54,039 bases of DNA from Acinetobacter sp. A47 (GTDB lineage: Bacteria > Pseudomonadota > Gammaproteobacteria > Pseudomonadales > Moraxellaceae), in contig NZ_JSUS01000070.1 of assembly GCF_000805455.1 (NCBI RefSeq), positions 1 through 54,039 of the forward strand. The letters are read 5' to 3'. The translations under genes were made by a program, and so were the position numbers. Positions 38,050 to 46,217 of this stretch are shown here, one piece after another. Each line of letters opens with the position of its first letter. Position 1 is the stretch's first letter. The notes under the pieces are model-generated. The model ran no database searches. It saw only the letters and a program-made list of their open reading frames with translations, and had not been told where the DNA came from.

Positions 38050-38565
38050 ATGAATGCGGCCGCAGCACAAGACGCTCAACCACTTGTTGGAATTATCATG
38101 GGTTCTCAATCAGATTGGGCAACTCTCGAACATACTGCCAATATGCTTAAACAGCTTGGTGTCCCATTTGAAGCGGAAGTTGTTTCTGCCCATCGTACCC
38201 CAGACCGTTTATTTGAATATGCAGAAACTGCACGTGACCGCGGTATTCAGGTCATTATTGCAGGCGCTGGCGGCGCAGCCCATTTACCGGGGATGTGTGC
38301 GGCCAAAACCGATTTACCTGTATTGGGTGTGCCGGTAAAATCCTCGATATTAAATGGTGTTGATTCATTGCTTTCGATTGTCCAGATGCCGGCAGGTATT
38401 GCGGTCGGTACTTTGGCGATTGGTCCGGCAGGTGCAACCAATGCAGCGATTATGGCGGCACAAATCCTTGGCCTGACCCGTCCGGAGATCGCAAAAAATG
38501 TAGCGGATTTCCGTACTGCCCAAACAGAAAAAGTATCAGGCAATAACATTCCTGGTCAGGTATAA
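38050..38565 (+). CDS. purE: N5-carboxyaminoimidazole ribonucleotide mutase
   Basis: Class I PurE: converts N5-CAIR to CAIR in de novo purine synthesis, receiving its substrate from PurK. The 171-aa protein has the signature [17 protein letters not shown] (about 13-29), the [13 protein letters not shown] loop with the catalytic histidine, and the [11 protein letters not shown] motif. A short Ala/Gln-rich leader ([11 protein letters not shown]) precedes the core. purK starts 11 bp after the stop. Confidence 0.97.
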   Translation: MNAAAAQDAQPLVGIIMGSQSDWATLEHTANMLKQLGVPFEAEVVSAHRTPDRLFEYAETARDRGIQVIIAGAGGAAHLPGMCAAKTDLPVLGVPVKSSILNGVDSLLSIVQMPAGIAVGTLAIGPAGATNAAIMAAQILGLTRPEIAKNVADFRTAQTEKVSGNNIPGQV

Positions 38566-38576
38566 CGGAGCTGGTC

Positions 38577-39698
38577 ATGCATAAAACCATCGGTATCTTT
38601 GGTGGCGGACAGCTTGGACGTATGATGGCGCAAGCGGCATTGCCACTGAATATTCAATGCACCTTCTTTGAGGCAGAAACGGATTGCCCTGCTGCAATTT
38701 TAGGTCCTGTCTTTTCTAGCTATACTCCGCAAGGCTTGCAAGATTTCATTGCCAGCGCGGATGTATTTAGCCTTGAATTTGAAAATACCCCTGTTGCAGA
38801 TGTAGATGTTTTAACCCAGAGCAAAACCCTGCACCCGCCTCGCCTTGCGTTAGCGACGGCACAAAATCGCTTGGCTGAAAAAGGTTTGTTTGATGAGCTC
38901 AACATTCCGGTTGCGCCGTATCGCGCTGTGGATAGCCTGGAAAGCCTAAAACAGGCGGTTGCTGATCTGGGCTTACCGATCGTGTTAAAAACCGTGACCG
39001 GTGGCTATGATGGTAAAGGTCAGTTCGTATTACGTACTGAAGATCAGATTGACACCGCTTGGGCGGAACTAGGCCCTGCCAAAAGCCTGATCGCTGAAAG
39101 CTTTGTTAAATTCAGCCGTGAAGTCTCGATTATCGCAGTGCGTGGACAAAACGGTGATGTGAAAACCTGGGCCTTGGCAGAAAACCATCATCATAACGGC
39201 ATCTTGTCTCACTCAATTGTGCCTGCGCCAGAGAGTGCAGATTTACAGCCCGTGGCACAAGATTATATTACCCGTCTATTGAACCACTTAAATTATGTGG
39301 GTGTGCTGACGCTGGAACTGTTTGTGACGGAACAAGGCCTGTATGCCAATGAAATGGCATGTCGTGTTCATAATTCAGGTCACTGGACGATTGAAGGTGC
39401 AATTTGCTCGCAATTTGAGAACCATATCCGTGCAGTTGCCGGTTTACCTTTGGGCTCAACCGAAGTGGTTCGTCCAACGGTGATGATCAATATTATTGGC
39501 CAGCATCCAAAATCTGAAGATGTTTTGGCTCTGAACGGCGCACATTTACATCTCTATAATAAGTCTGAACGTGCTGGCCGTAAGCTGGGACATATTACCT
39601 TGATGCCGAATCATTCAGATGATTTAACTGCTTTATGCCGTCAACTGGCGCAAATTTTACCGGTGCCATTGGCTTTATCTGCAGATATGACCCTTTAA
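38577..39698 (+). CDS. purK: N5-carboxyaminoimidazole ribonucleotide synthase
   Basis: ATP-grasp enzyme making N5-CAIR from AIR, bicarbonate and ATP. The 373-aa protein begins IGIFGGGQLGRMMAQAA (a dinucleotide-like loop), with VLKTVTGGYDGKGQFVL (ATP-grasp lysines, about 137-153), the LVEFSREVSVI-equivalent FVKFSREVSIIAV, and EMACRVHNSGHWTIEG. GGAG ribosome-binding site 6 nt upstream. The last gene of the purEK operon; a UUCG-capped terminator follows. Confidence 0.97.
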   Translation: MHKTIGIFGGGQLGRMMAQAALPLNIQCTFFEAETDCPAAILGPVFSSYTPQGLQDFIASADVFSLEFENTPVADVDVLTQSKTLHPPRLALATAQNRLAEKGLFDELNIPVAPYRAVDSLESLKQAVADLGLPIVLKTVTGGYDGKGQFVLRTEDQIDTAWAELGPAKSLIAESFVKFSREVSIIAVRGQNGDVKTWALAENHHHNGILSHSIVPAPESADLQPVAQDYITRLLNHLNYVGVLTLELFVTEQGLYANEMACRVHNSGHWTIEGAICSQFENHIRAVAGLPLGSTEVVRPTVMINIIGQHPKSEDVLALNGAHLHLYNKSERAGRKLGHITLMPNHSDDLTALCRQLAQILPVPLALSADMTL

Positions 39699-39700
39699 AC

Positions 39701-40290
39701 TTATCCACAATAGTTCAAAAAAGCGATCTTCGGATCGCTTTTTTCATTTTGCACAGCTTTTAAATTTAAAATAATAAAACCGTAGTGCTGTGGATAACTT
39801 ATCTTTGCTGGTTTGAATTTAAAATAACTGTGATGATTTGAATTTAAATAATGGTGGATAAGTCTGATTGCGATTTAAATTCAAAAACAACTCCTGTTTT
39901 TAAAGTTAAAAATTAGGTGGGGTTGGGTTTTAAATTTAAATAATGCGCCTGTGGATAACTTTTTGACCAGAATAACGATATAAAAAGCAGGGTTTATACA
40001 CTGCTATGGCATTTCTGCCAGAGGCTGGCTCTGTTTTATTTGCTAAAATGAATTTAAAAGTGGATAAGTTTTTTGAATTTAAAACCGGTTGCGTTTGATA
40101 TTGTATTTTTGAATTTAAATAAGTCTTGTGGGTAACTTTTAAATTTAAAATAAAGCCTGAATTATGAATTTAAAAGCAAGGTTTTAAATTTAAAACCAAG
40201 GAAATGAATTCAAAGTTACGTTTCCAAACTATACATCTTGATAGAGCGTGTTAAGGTGGAGAGGAAATTTAAATTCAAAAGTTTTGGTTC
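39701..40290. other. oriC-like cluster of DnaA boxes and AT-rich repeats
   Basis: Non-coding block between purK and the MltB-type gene. Perfect DnaA boxes: 39701-39709 (+), 39789-39797 (-), 39950-39958 (-); a further perfect box is just inside the next gene at 40609-40617 (-). One-mismatch boxes: 39853-39861, 40059-40067, 40127-40135. Between them are about a dozen AATTTAAA elements. The 12-mer TTTGAATTTAAA (or its complement) occurs exactly at 39812, 39837, 39874, 40072, 40108 and 40268. The same 12-mer occurs twice in oriC and I found it nowhere else in the window. Function unknown; see findings. Confidence 0.8.
39717..39744 (+). terminator. purEK terminator
   Basis: A 12-bp stem (39717-39728 with 39733-39744) capped by TTCG and ending in six T. 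It is nested at the start of the DnaA-box cluster. Confidence 0.92.
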
Positions 40291-40294
40291 AGTC

Positions 40295-41590
40295 ATGAAA
40301 CGTCATTTTTCTTTTTTTCTGGGCACTGCCTTATTTACTTTTTTGAGTCAGGCGCATGCCGAACTGGTGATTAATGGTGCAGCCGTATCTTCACCGGCAA
40401 CTAAAACGCCTGTTGTCAGTAATTATACCCCCAATACCAATTTTCAGGGCTGTATTGCCAATTTGCGTTCTCAGGCAATTGCTTCTGGTGTTTCCGGTTC
40501 AACCTATGACCGTTATACCCAAAATTTGACGCCAGATTATTCCGTGATTGATAAATTAAATTATCAGCCTGAATTTTCGACACCAATCTGGGATTATTTG
40601 TCTGGCCTTGTGGATAACGAGCGCGTTCAGGCCGGGCAGCAAAAACTTAATCAGCATCGTGCCGTATTGAAACGTGTTGAGCAGGCCTATGGCGTGCCGG
40701 CCGAAACGGTGGTCGCTGTATGGGGCGTGGAAAGTAATTATGGCGATATTTCCGGTAAATATCCTTTGTTGCAGGCGCTGGGAACCCTAAGTTGTGAAGG
40801 TCGCCGTCAAAGCTATTTCCGTGGAGAGTTCTTTGCCACCATGCGTATTTTACAGCGTGGTGATTTAACTCAAGATCAGCTTTATGGTTCATGGGCGGGT
40901 GCTTTTGGTCATACCCAGTTTATGCCTTCGACTTATGAACGTCTGGCGGTCGATTTTGATGGGGATGGCCGCCGTGATCTGGTCTCAAGTACGAGCGATG
41001 CCTTGGCCTCAACAGCAAACTTCTTAAAACGGGCAGGGTGGCAGACTGGCATGCCATGGGGATTTGAAGTGAAAATCCCGCAAGGCATGTCGATTGCCGG
41101 TGAAAGCCGCCGTAATAAAAAGCCATTAAATAGCTGGATTGCCCTGGGTGTGACCCGGGCCGATGGTACCGCGTTGATTCAGGGCAATTTATCTGGCAGT
41201 ACCCCGGCAGGACTGATTGCACCGGCGGGTGCCAATGGTCCGGTCTTCCTGGTATTTAAGAACTTTGATGCGATTTATAGCTATAACGCGGCTGAAAGCT
41301 ATGGTTTAGCGATTGCCCATTTATCGGATCGTTTACGTGGTGGTACGCCATTCCTGACGGCATGGCCAACCGATGATCCGGGCACGTCACGTGCAGAACG
41401 TCGTGAAATCCAGCAGTTTTTGGTACAGCGTGGCTATGATATTGGCAGCGTAGATGGGCTGATTGGTGATAAAAGCCGTCAAGCCATTCGTCAGGAACAG
41501 ACACGTTTAGGTTTAAATCCAACCGGACGTGCGGGCCAGCTGATTTTACGTGCCTTCCGTCAGGAACAAGCCAAACAAATGATGCAATAA
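40295..41590 (+). CDS. MltB-type lytic murein transglycosylase with peptidoglycan-binding domain
   Basis: Cleaves the MurNAc-GlcNAc bond of peptidoglycan to 1,6-anhydro products. The 431-aa protein has a signal peptide (cleavage after SQAHA, about residue 22), the SLT-type catalytic domain with E146 in VVAVWGVESNYG and the GAFGHTQFMPSTYERLAVDFDGDG segment, and a C-terminal PG_binding_1 domain (about 372-425). The mature N-terminus has no lipobox, so it is soluble periplasmic rather than a lipoprotein like MltB itself. The ribosome-binding site is very weak and an AT-rich repeat ends 16 nt before the ATG. Its product feeds anmK. Confidence 0.92.
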   Translation: MKRHFSFFLGTALFTFLSQAHAELVINGAAVSSPATKTPVVSNYTPNTNFQGCIANLRSQAIASGVSGSTYDRYTQNLTPDYSVIDKLNYQPEFSTPIWDYLSGLVDNERVQAGQQKLNQHRAVLKRVEQAYGVPAETVVAVWGVESNYGDISGKYPLLQALGTLSCEGRRQSYFRGEFFATMRILQRGDLTQDQLYGSWAGAFGHTQFMPSTYERLAVDFDGDGRRDLVSSTSDALASTANFLKRAGWQTGMPWGFEVKIPQGMSIAGESRRNKKPLNSWIALGVTRADGTALIQGNLSGSTPAGLIAPAGANGPVFLVFKNFDAIYSYNAAESYGLAIAHLSDRLRGGTPFLTAWPTDDPGTSRAERREIQQFLVQRGYDIGSVDGLIGDKSRQAIRQEQTRLGLNPTGRAGQLILRAFRQEQAKQMMQ

Positions 41591-41601
41591 ATGATTCATT
41601 C

Positions 41602-41630
41602 AAAAAGGTCTGCCTTGTGCAGACCTTTTT
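41602..41630. terminator. Bidirectional terminator
   Basis: A 12-bp stem AAAAAGGTCTGC (41602-41613) with its complement at 41619-41630, 5-nt loop and flanking A and T runs, between convergent genes. Confidence 0.9.
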
Positions 41631-41634
41631 TATA

Positions 41635-42006
41635 TTAAGGGGCAGGGTCGAGTTTAACCGCTTCCAGAATATCAAGAATCACTGCAGTAACATCCTGACT
41701 TAGGTCACGGTCATTAAATATCTCATAGGCGGTAATGGTGACATCGGTATCACTCGGCAGCTGCTTTTGTTCTTCTTCAATTAAATGTTCGATAGGTAAT
41801 AAGGTCTGTTTGACTTCCAGATGTAAAATTTCGTCATAAGCGACATTTTCATCTTCAAGCTCAACTTCCTGCTCGTTGAAATACGGAATCAGGATAGAAT
41901 GGAGAAACGGGCTAATATCTTCAATATTAAAGAATTCAATATCACGAGTCTGCTCAATCGTACTGATGTGGTCGTTCACTTCAATTAAGATATGATAATA
42001 ACTCAT
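41635..42006 (-). CDS. Conserved-looking acidic hypothetical protein
   Basis: A 123-aa, strongly acidic cytoplasmic protein that I do not recognise. It starts MSYYHILIEVNDHISTIEQT and has alternating strands and helices, no signal peptide, no cysteines and a Glu-rich middle (EEEQKQLPSD). A good GGAG ribosome-binding site 8 nt upstream and the bidirectional terminator at its end support it as a real gene. Being next to the metzincin array may be incidental. Confidence 0.75.
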   Translation of the reverse strand: MSYYHILIEVNDHISTIEQTRDIEFFNIEDISPFLHSILIPYFNEQEVELEDENVAYDEILHLEVKQTLLPIEHLIEEEQKQLPSDTDVTITAYEIFNDRDLSQDVTAVILDILEAVKLDPAP

Positions 42007-42133
42007 GCCGATCTCCGTTAAGATAAATAGGATGTTTTCACTTCACAATAACATGAATAAATCAAAAGAATCGACCCTTTCTTGTTAATGGGCCGGCCGT
42101 TATCCATAAACGCAGCCTGCTTTATCTGGAGGA

Positions 42134-43042
42134 TTATTCACGCGAAAAACCCAACAATTCCAGGTCAGTATCGGTCAACTGAAAATCTCGGGCATCCTGT
42201 TCCTTGATGCGTGGATACATTAAGGACTTGGGGTTCTGGGTATGTTTTAAGCCGAGTGCATGACCAAACTCATGTGCCAGTGTAAGGCGCAGGTCGTCTA
42301 TTGATGAAAACTCGTAAATAAAAATCTGTTGACCATCAAACTGGCCTTTATGCAGGACTTGCGGCTTAAAGGTCTGGTTAAACGTAGCCACAGATTCACT
42401 CAATTGCTGGTAGAGCTGTTTCGATTTCTCTGTTTGTGCACTGTATTGTTGAATCAGTTGTTGATGGGCAGTAACTTTGTGCTGTAAATCGCTCGCTTGC
42501 TGTTGCAGGGATTGCTGTTGTTGTGCCAGTTGGGCAACTTGCTTTTGATTTTGGGCTGAGGCTTTCAGCTTTTGCAGGGACTGCTGATATTTTTGATTAT
42601 TATGTTGATATTCAATCTTTTGTAATTCCAGCTGGGTTGCAGAGCGCACGATATTTTCTTTTAGCTGCTGTAATTGCTGGTTTTGTTCTAACCAGTTCTG
42701 TTGCTCCTGTTCAAGCTGGTTCAGATGTTCTGAACGTTTCATGCTGCGGACTTGCCGCTGATCGAAGACCAGATGAATTGCAAACTTCGCTTCTGGATCA
42801 TAGACAAAATAATGTTGTCCGGTATCTTTTGCCCAGATGGCAGCCGCCTGCTGGCTTAATTCAATCATTTGCTGCTGGCTGATCTTGAGCCGCGGGTCCA
42901 GATCGGCAATCCGGTAACGTAAAGGATGCTCGTTACTATAGCGAATCTGGGTCTGGGGAGTATGTGAGGAAAGTTGAGCAAAAGCTGACGCAGGGACCAG
43001 CATGCCAAGGCATGCAGCCCATAACAGGAAAAAATGACGCAT
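42134..43042 (-). CDS. Metzincin-like zinc protease with inserted coiled coil, paralog 1
   Basis: A 302-aa exported protein: signal peptide of 22 residues (cleavage after SAFA), then a matrixin-like N-terminal half (LRYRIADLDPRLKIS 41-55; IHLVFD 89-94). Next comes a Gln-rich coiled coil of about 130 residues (97-228), then the strand KGQFDGQQIFIYEF. The catalytic helix HEFGHALGLKH (H257, E258, H261, H267) and the Met-turn SLMYP (M275) follow. Zinc ligands and general base are intact, so it should be active. The coiled coil appears to interrupt the catalytic fold. No Shine-Dalgarno is visible. Substrate unknown. Confidence 0.85.
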   Translation of the reverse strand: MRHFFLLWAACLGMLVPASAFAQLSSHTPQTQIRYSNEHPLRYRIADLDPRLKISQQQMIELSQQAAAIWAKDTGQHYFVYDPEAKFAIHLVFDQRQVRSMKRSEHLNQLEQEQQNWLEQNQQLQQLKENIVRSATQLELQKIEYQHNNQKYQQSLQKLKASAQNQKQVAQLAQQQQSLQQQASDLQHKVTAHQQLIQQYSAQTEKSKQLYQQLSESVATFNQTFKPQVLHKGQFDGQQIFIYEFSSIDDLRLTLAHEFGHALGLKHTQNPKSLMYPRIKEQDARDFQLTDTDLELLGFSRE

Positions 43043-43422
43043 ACAGGGAGATAAAGCTTGAAAAAGGTCGCATTTTAATCAATTCGAACACCGAGTCAAA
43101 TTGATAAACACAAGCAGGCTTTATCGGCACAAAAAAAATTTATAGAAAATGAATAAAAATACAGTTGTAGAAAAAAGTCAGGAAAATCAGGCAAAATAGG
43201 ACAAATTTGTAATTAAAATTCATAAAAAATAGCATCAGAACAACTGTTTATTTTTTATTCGGTGATAAGGAGATTAAATTTTAGTACGTCAGATCTTGGC
43301 TGAAAGGTGAAAATGGTGAGAAGAAAAATATTTTATATTTCACATAAAAAACAAAAATCAACTGTTGAAAAAATAGACTCGGGTTCTGGTCAGGATTAAA
43401 ATCGGAATATGCAGACCGAGAA
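43043..43422. other. AT-rich spacer between metzincin paralogs 1 and 2
   Basis: 380 bp of strongly AT-rich non-coding DNA. It should hold the promoter of paralog 1, but I cannot single out one. No gene or clear terminator seen. Confidence 0.5.
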
Positions 43423-44334
43423 TTAATACATGGCTTTCACCAGATCTTTGTCAGAATCGGTTAAGGCAAATTTCTGCAGATTCTGCTGTTGAATAATCGG
43501 ATACATGAGCGAGGTGGGGTCATCGGTATGGGCAAGCCCGAGCGCATGGCCAAACTCGTGGGCCAGGGTTAGGCGTAAGTCATGGGCAGAAGAAAACTCA
43601 TAAATGGTGATTTGTTTGCCATTAAAATGACCTTTATGAAACAGGCGTGGCTGAAACATCTGATTAAACTGGCTGGCCGAGGTGGAGAGCTGCTGATGGC
43701 GCTGATTTAAAGCCTGTATGTCCTGATTTAGCAGTCTGGCTCTTTCATTATGTTGCTGTATTTCCTGCTGTAAGGTCAGAGATTGCTGCTGCAAGGCTAC
43801 CTGTCGTTGCACCAGTTGATCCGCCAGAACTTTGGAAGAAGAGCGTTGCTGGTTAAAGTGCTGTACCTCCTGATGATATTGCTGGAATTGTAAGTTCAAT
43901 TGAGCTTGTTTACGCGCAATCAAGGCTGAGCTTTGCTCAATATCAGCCTTGATCTGCTGTAGCTGCTGATTCTGTTCATGCCAGTGTTGCTGGTCTTGTT
44001 GCAGTTGTTGCAGGCTCTGCATACGATTGCTACTGCGCTGTTGCCGTTCATCAAATATCAGCTGGATACTAAATTCGGCATCCGGATCATAAATAAAATT
44101 TTGCTGGCCTGTTTCATGTTCCCAGATTTTAGCCGCTTGCTGCGTCAGTTCAAGTACCTGTTGCTGCGTGAGGTGAAAGCGTGGATCAATATCCGCAATA
44201 CGATAATGCAGGGTTTTTTTGACGGTTTGATGCTGATGCGGAGTAACCGGGATGATATGGGTCTGGGCATGGCTGAGGTGAGGGGAGAGCATACAGAAAT
44301 ACACTGCAAGCATGGTTATATTCACAATACGCAT
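43423..44334 (-). CDS. Metzincin-like zinc protease with inserted coiled coil, paralog 2
   Basis: A 303-aa exported paralog with the same architecture: signal peptide ending near SHAQ, YRIADIDPRFHLTQQQV, a Gln-rich coiled coil of about 130 residues, then KGHFNGKQITIYEF, HEFGHALGLAH (H259, E260, H263, H269) and SLMYP (M277). GGGGAG ribosome-binding site 8-9 nt upstream of the ATG. The catalytic parts are much more alike among paralogs than the coiled coils, where composition rather than exact sequence is kept. Transcribed separately from the others judging by 380-390 bp spacers on both sides. Confidence 0.85.
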   Translation of the reverse strand: MRIVNITMLAVYFCMLSPHLSHAQTHIIPVTPHQHQTVKKTLHYRIADIDPRFHLTQQQVLELTQQAAKIWEHETGQQNFIYDPDAEFSIQLIFDERQQRSSNRMQSLQQLQQDQQHWHEQNQQLQQIKADIEQSSALIARKQAQLNLQFQQYHQEVQHFNQQRSSSKVLADQLVQRQVALQQQSLTLQQEIQQHNERARLLNQDIQALNQRHQQLSTSASQFNQMFQPRLFHKGHFNGKQITIYEFSSAHDLRLTLAHEFGHALGLAHTDDPTSLMYPIIQQQNLQKFALTDSDKDLVKAMY

Positions 44335-44724
44335 AAGCCGGACTCCCCCCTAAATAAGCTTTATTTTTGAGCAGGATTTGATTCAGGTCAAAATGCTATC
44401 TATTGAATAAATAAAGTAAAAAAGTGTGATTTTTTTCTAATAAATCAAGAAATGAATCGAATGATTTGCATAATCTTAAAATGCCAAAATCAGCTGTTTT
44501 TTCGGCACAACATCAGCTGAATCAAAGAACTAAATTTATTTTGCTCAAAACTACGCGCTAGGCAGCCGGAAAAAGCCTAATTGTTAACTTTTGTAATATT
44601 TAGATAAACGGGTAATTTTTTTGAATTTTTTATAAAAAATTGCTGCTTTGTGACATTTAATGTCGGGCAATATTTATACCGCTATGTGAGCGTTTTCTCA
44701 TTTAATCACGGCCGGTTTCTGATA
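44335..44724. other. AT-rich spacer between metzincin paralogs 2 and 3
   Basis: 390 bp, AT-rich, without a gene. Similar in length and composition to the spacer at 43043-43422, which fits origin of the array by tandem duplication of gene plus upstream region; no long identity between the spacers is obvious by eye. Confidence 0.5.
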
Positions 44725-45633
44725 TTAACGGGTTTGTAAAAGGTAGCGATCTGCCTCAGTTAAACGAAAGTGGGCCTTCTTTTGCGCTTTCATAACCGGA
44801 TACATGAGTGCTTGAGGATCATCGGCATGGGAAAGTCCTAAGGCGTGGCCCAGCTCATGAGCCAATGTGAGTCGTAGGTCATCTTCCGATTCAAACTCAT
44901 AGATCATGATCTGTTTGCCATTAAATACGCCTTTATGGAATAAATGTGGTTTAAAACGTTGCTTGTACTGGTCGACAGATGTATTCAGCTGCTGGTCAAG
45001 TACATTTAGCTCATCCACCTGCTGATTGAGTTGCTGAATCTTTTGGTTGTACTGCTCAATTTCCTGTTTAAATGAGGTGATACGCTGCTGCAAAGCCTGC
45101 TGTTGTTGCTGCAAATCAACAGCATTTGCCAATGGTGCAGCGGCTTGCTGGGCCTGTTGCTGTTCTTGCTGATAGTGCTGGATTTGCAGATTCAGTTGTT
45201 GCTGTTTTAAGCTTAGCAATTGTCGCTGTTGAAGAATCTGCTGTTCAACCTGTGCCAGCGACTGCTTTTTCTCAAGCCAGCGTTGCTGGTTTGATTCGAG
45301 TTGGTTTAAATGTTCCCGACGTTGTTCACTCTCGATCTGGCGTTCATCATATATCAGGTGTATCGCCAGCCGGGCCTGCGGGTCGTAAACAAAATAGTCC
45401 TGCCCGGTACCCGCTGTCCAGATTTGCGCGGCCTGTTCAGTGATGGTTTTTACCTGTTCAAGACTAAGCTTGAAACGTGGATCAACCTCAGCAATCCGGT
45501 AGCGCAGCCGTGTATCAAAGGGGTGGCTGATACGGTCAGTCAGGGCGTTAAATTTAAGCTGAGGATGCCGGTAGGTCTGATAACCCGACCATAACAGAAA
45601 TACTGCCAACGTAATGATCAGCGCATTCTTCAT
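44725..45633 (-). CDS. Metzincin-like zinc protease with inserted coiled coil, paralog 3
   Basis: A 302-aa paralog. The N-terminus MKNALIITLAVFLLWSGYQTY looks like an uncleaved membrane anchor rather than a cleavable signal. LRYRIAEVDPRFKLS, a Gln-rich coiled coil, KGVFNGKQIMIYEF, then HELGHALGLSH (H259, E260, H263, H269) and ALMYP. The start codon overlaps the stop of the upstream membrane-protein gene (ATGA), so the two are translationally coupled and probably work together at the inner membrane. Confidence 0.85.
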   Translation of the reverse strand: MKNALIITLAVFLLWSGYQTYRHPQLKFNALTDRISHPFDTRLRYRIAEVDPRFKLSLEQVKTITEQAAQIWTAGTGQDYFVYDPQARLAIHLIYDERQIESEQRREHLNQLESNQQRWLEKKQSLAQVEQQILQQRQLLSLKQQQLNLQIQHYQQEQQQAQQAAAPLANAVDLQQQQQALQQRITSFKQEIEQYNQKIQQLNQQVDELNVLDQQLNTSVDQYKQRFKPHLFHKGVFNGKQIMIYEFESEDDLRLTLAHELGHALGLSHADDPQALMYPVMKAQKKAHFRLTEADRYLLQTR

Positions 45634-46046
45634 TCATTATTCGTTGGAAATAAAGGTTGATACAGGTTAGGAAGTAACAGAATACCCCAGATCAGGGTGG
45701 CAAAAGTATTGCCAGTTTCATAAAGAATGGCACCCAGTCCGGACATAAAGGTCCAGGAAAATGTAGGTAACAGATAAAGCAGTAAAAATGCGAAATAGCT
45801 ATACAGATATAAAGTTCTTGCCCAGGGTTTGAACAGAAATAACCCGGCCAGCATGATCAATGCAATAATTGCTGCCAGGCCAAAAACGAGCATCTCCCAG
45901 ATCTGTGGTTCGGTTGCCAGTAATTCAGCGACGGCAATAGAGCGTTCATCATAGGCATCCAGGATTGAGCCCAAACAAACACAAAGCAGTGAAGCACTCA
46001 ATAATAATCTAAATCTGGTTTTACTAAGGACAGGATCATTTTTCAT
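45630..46046 (-). CDS. Hypothetical membrane protein coupled to metzincin paralog 3
   Basis: A 138-aa protein with about four hydrophobic segments (near 12-30, 50-68, 78-96 and 108-126), no recognised family. A short loop after the first helix (DAYDERSIAVAELLATEP) is probably periplasmic. Its stop overlaps the start of the metzincin gene by 4 bp. Upstream of it lies about 130 bp to the dnaK terminator, enough for a promoter. Shine-Dalgarno weak. Confidence 0.72.
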   Translation of the reverse strand: MKNDPVLSKTRFRLLLSASLLCVCLGSILDAYDERSIAVAELLATEPQIWEMLVFGLAAIIALIMLAGLFLFKPWARTLYLYSYFAFLLLYLLPTFSWTFMSGLGAILYETGNTFATLIWGILLLPNLYQPLFPTNNE

Positions 46047-46173
46047 TTTTAGCGATCAAAGACTATTTTAATTGTCTGAATTATACATAAAAACAGTTTG
46101 GTTTCTTATTCACTTGTTGCAGGGTGGCAAAAGGCTGCTTTGCATTAACTGGCGCCAGCGGTGATTTAAAACA

Positions 46174-46198
46174 TAAAAAAACCGCGCTTAGGCGCGGT
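46174..46198 (-). terminator. dnaK terminator
   Basis: ACCGCGC (46181-46187) with its complement at 46192-46198, 4-nt loop, followed on the minus strand by seven T (46174-46180). Confidence 0.9.
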
Positions 46199-46217
46199 CT
46201 TTTTTTAAAGTGACAAA

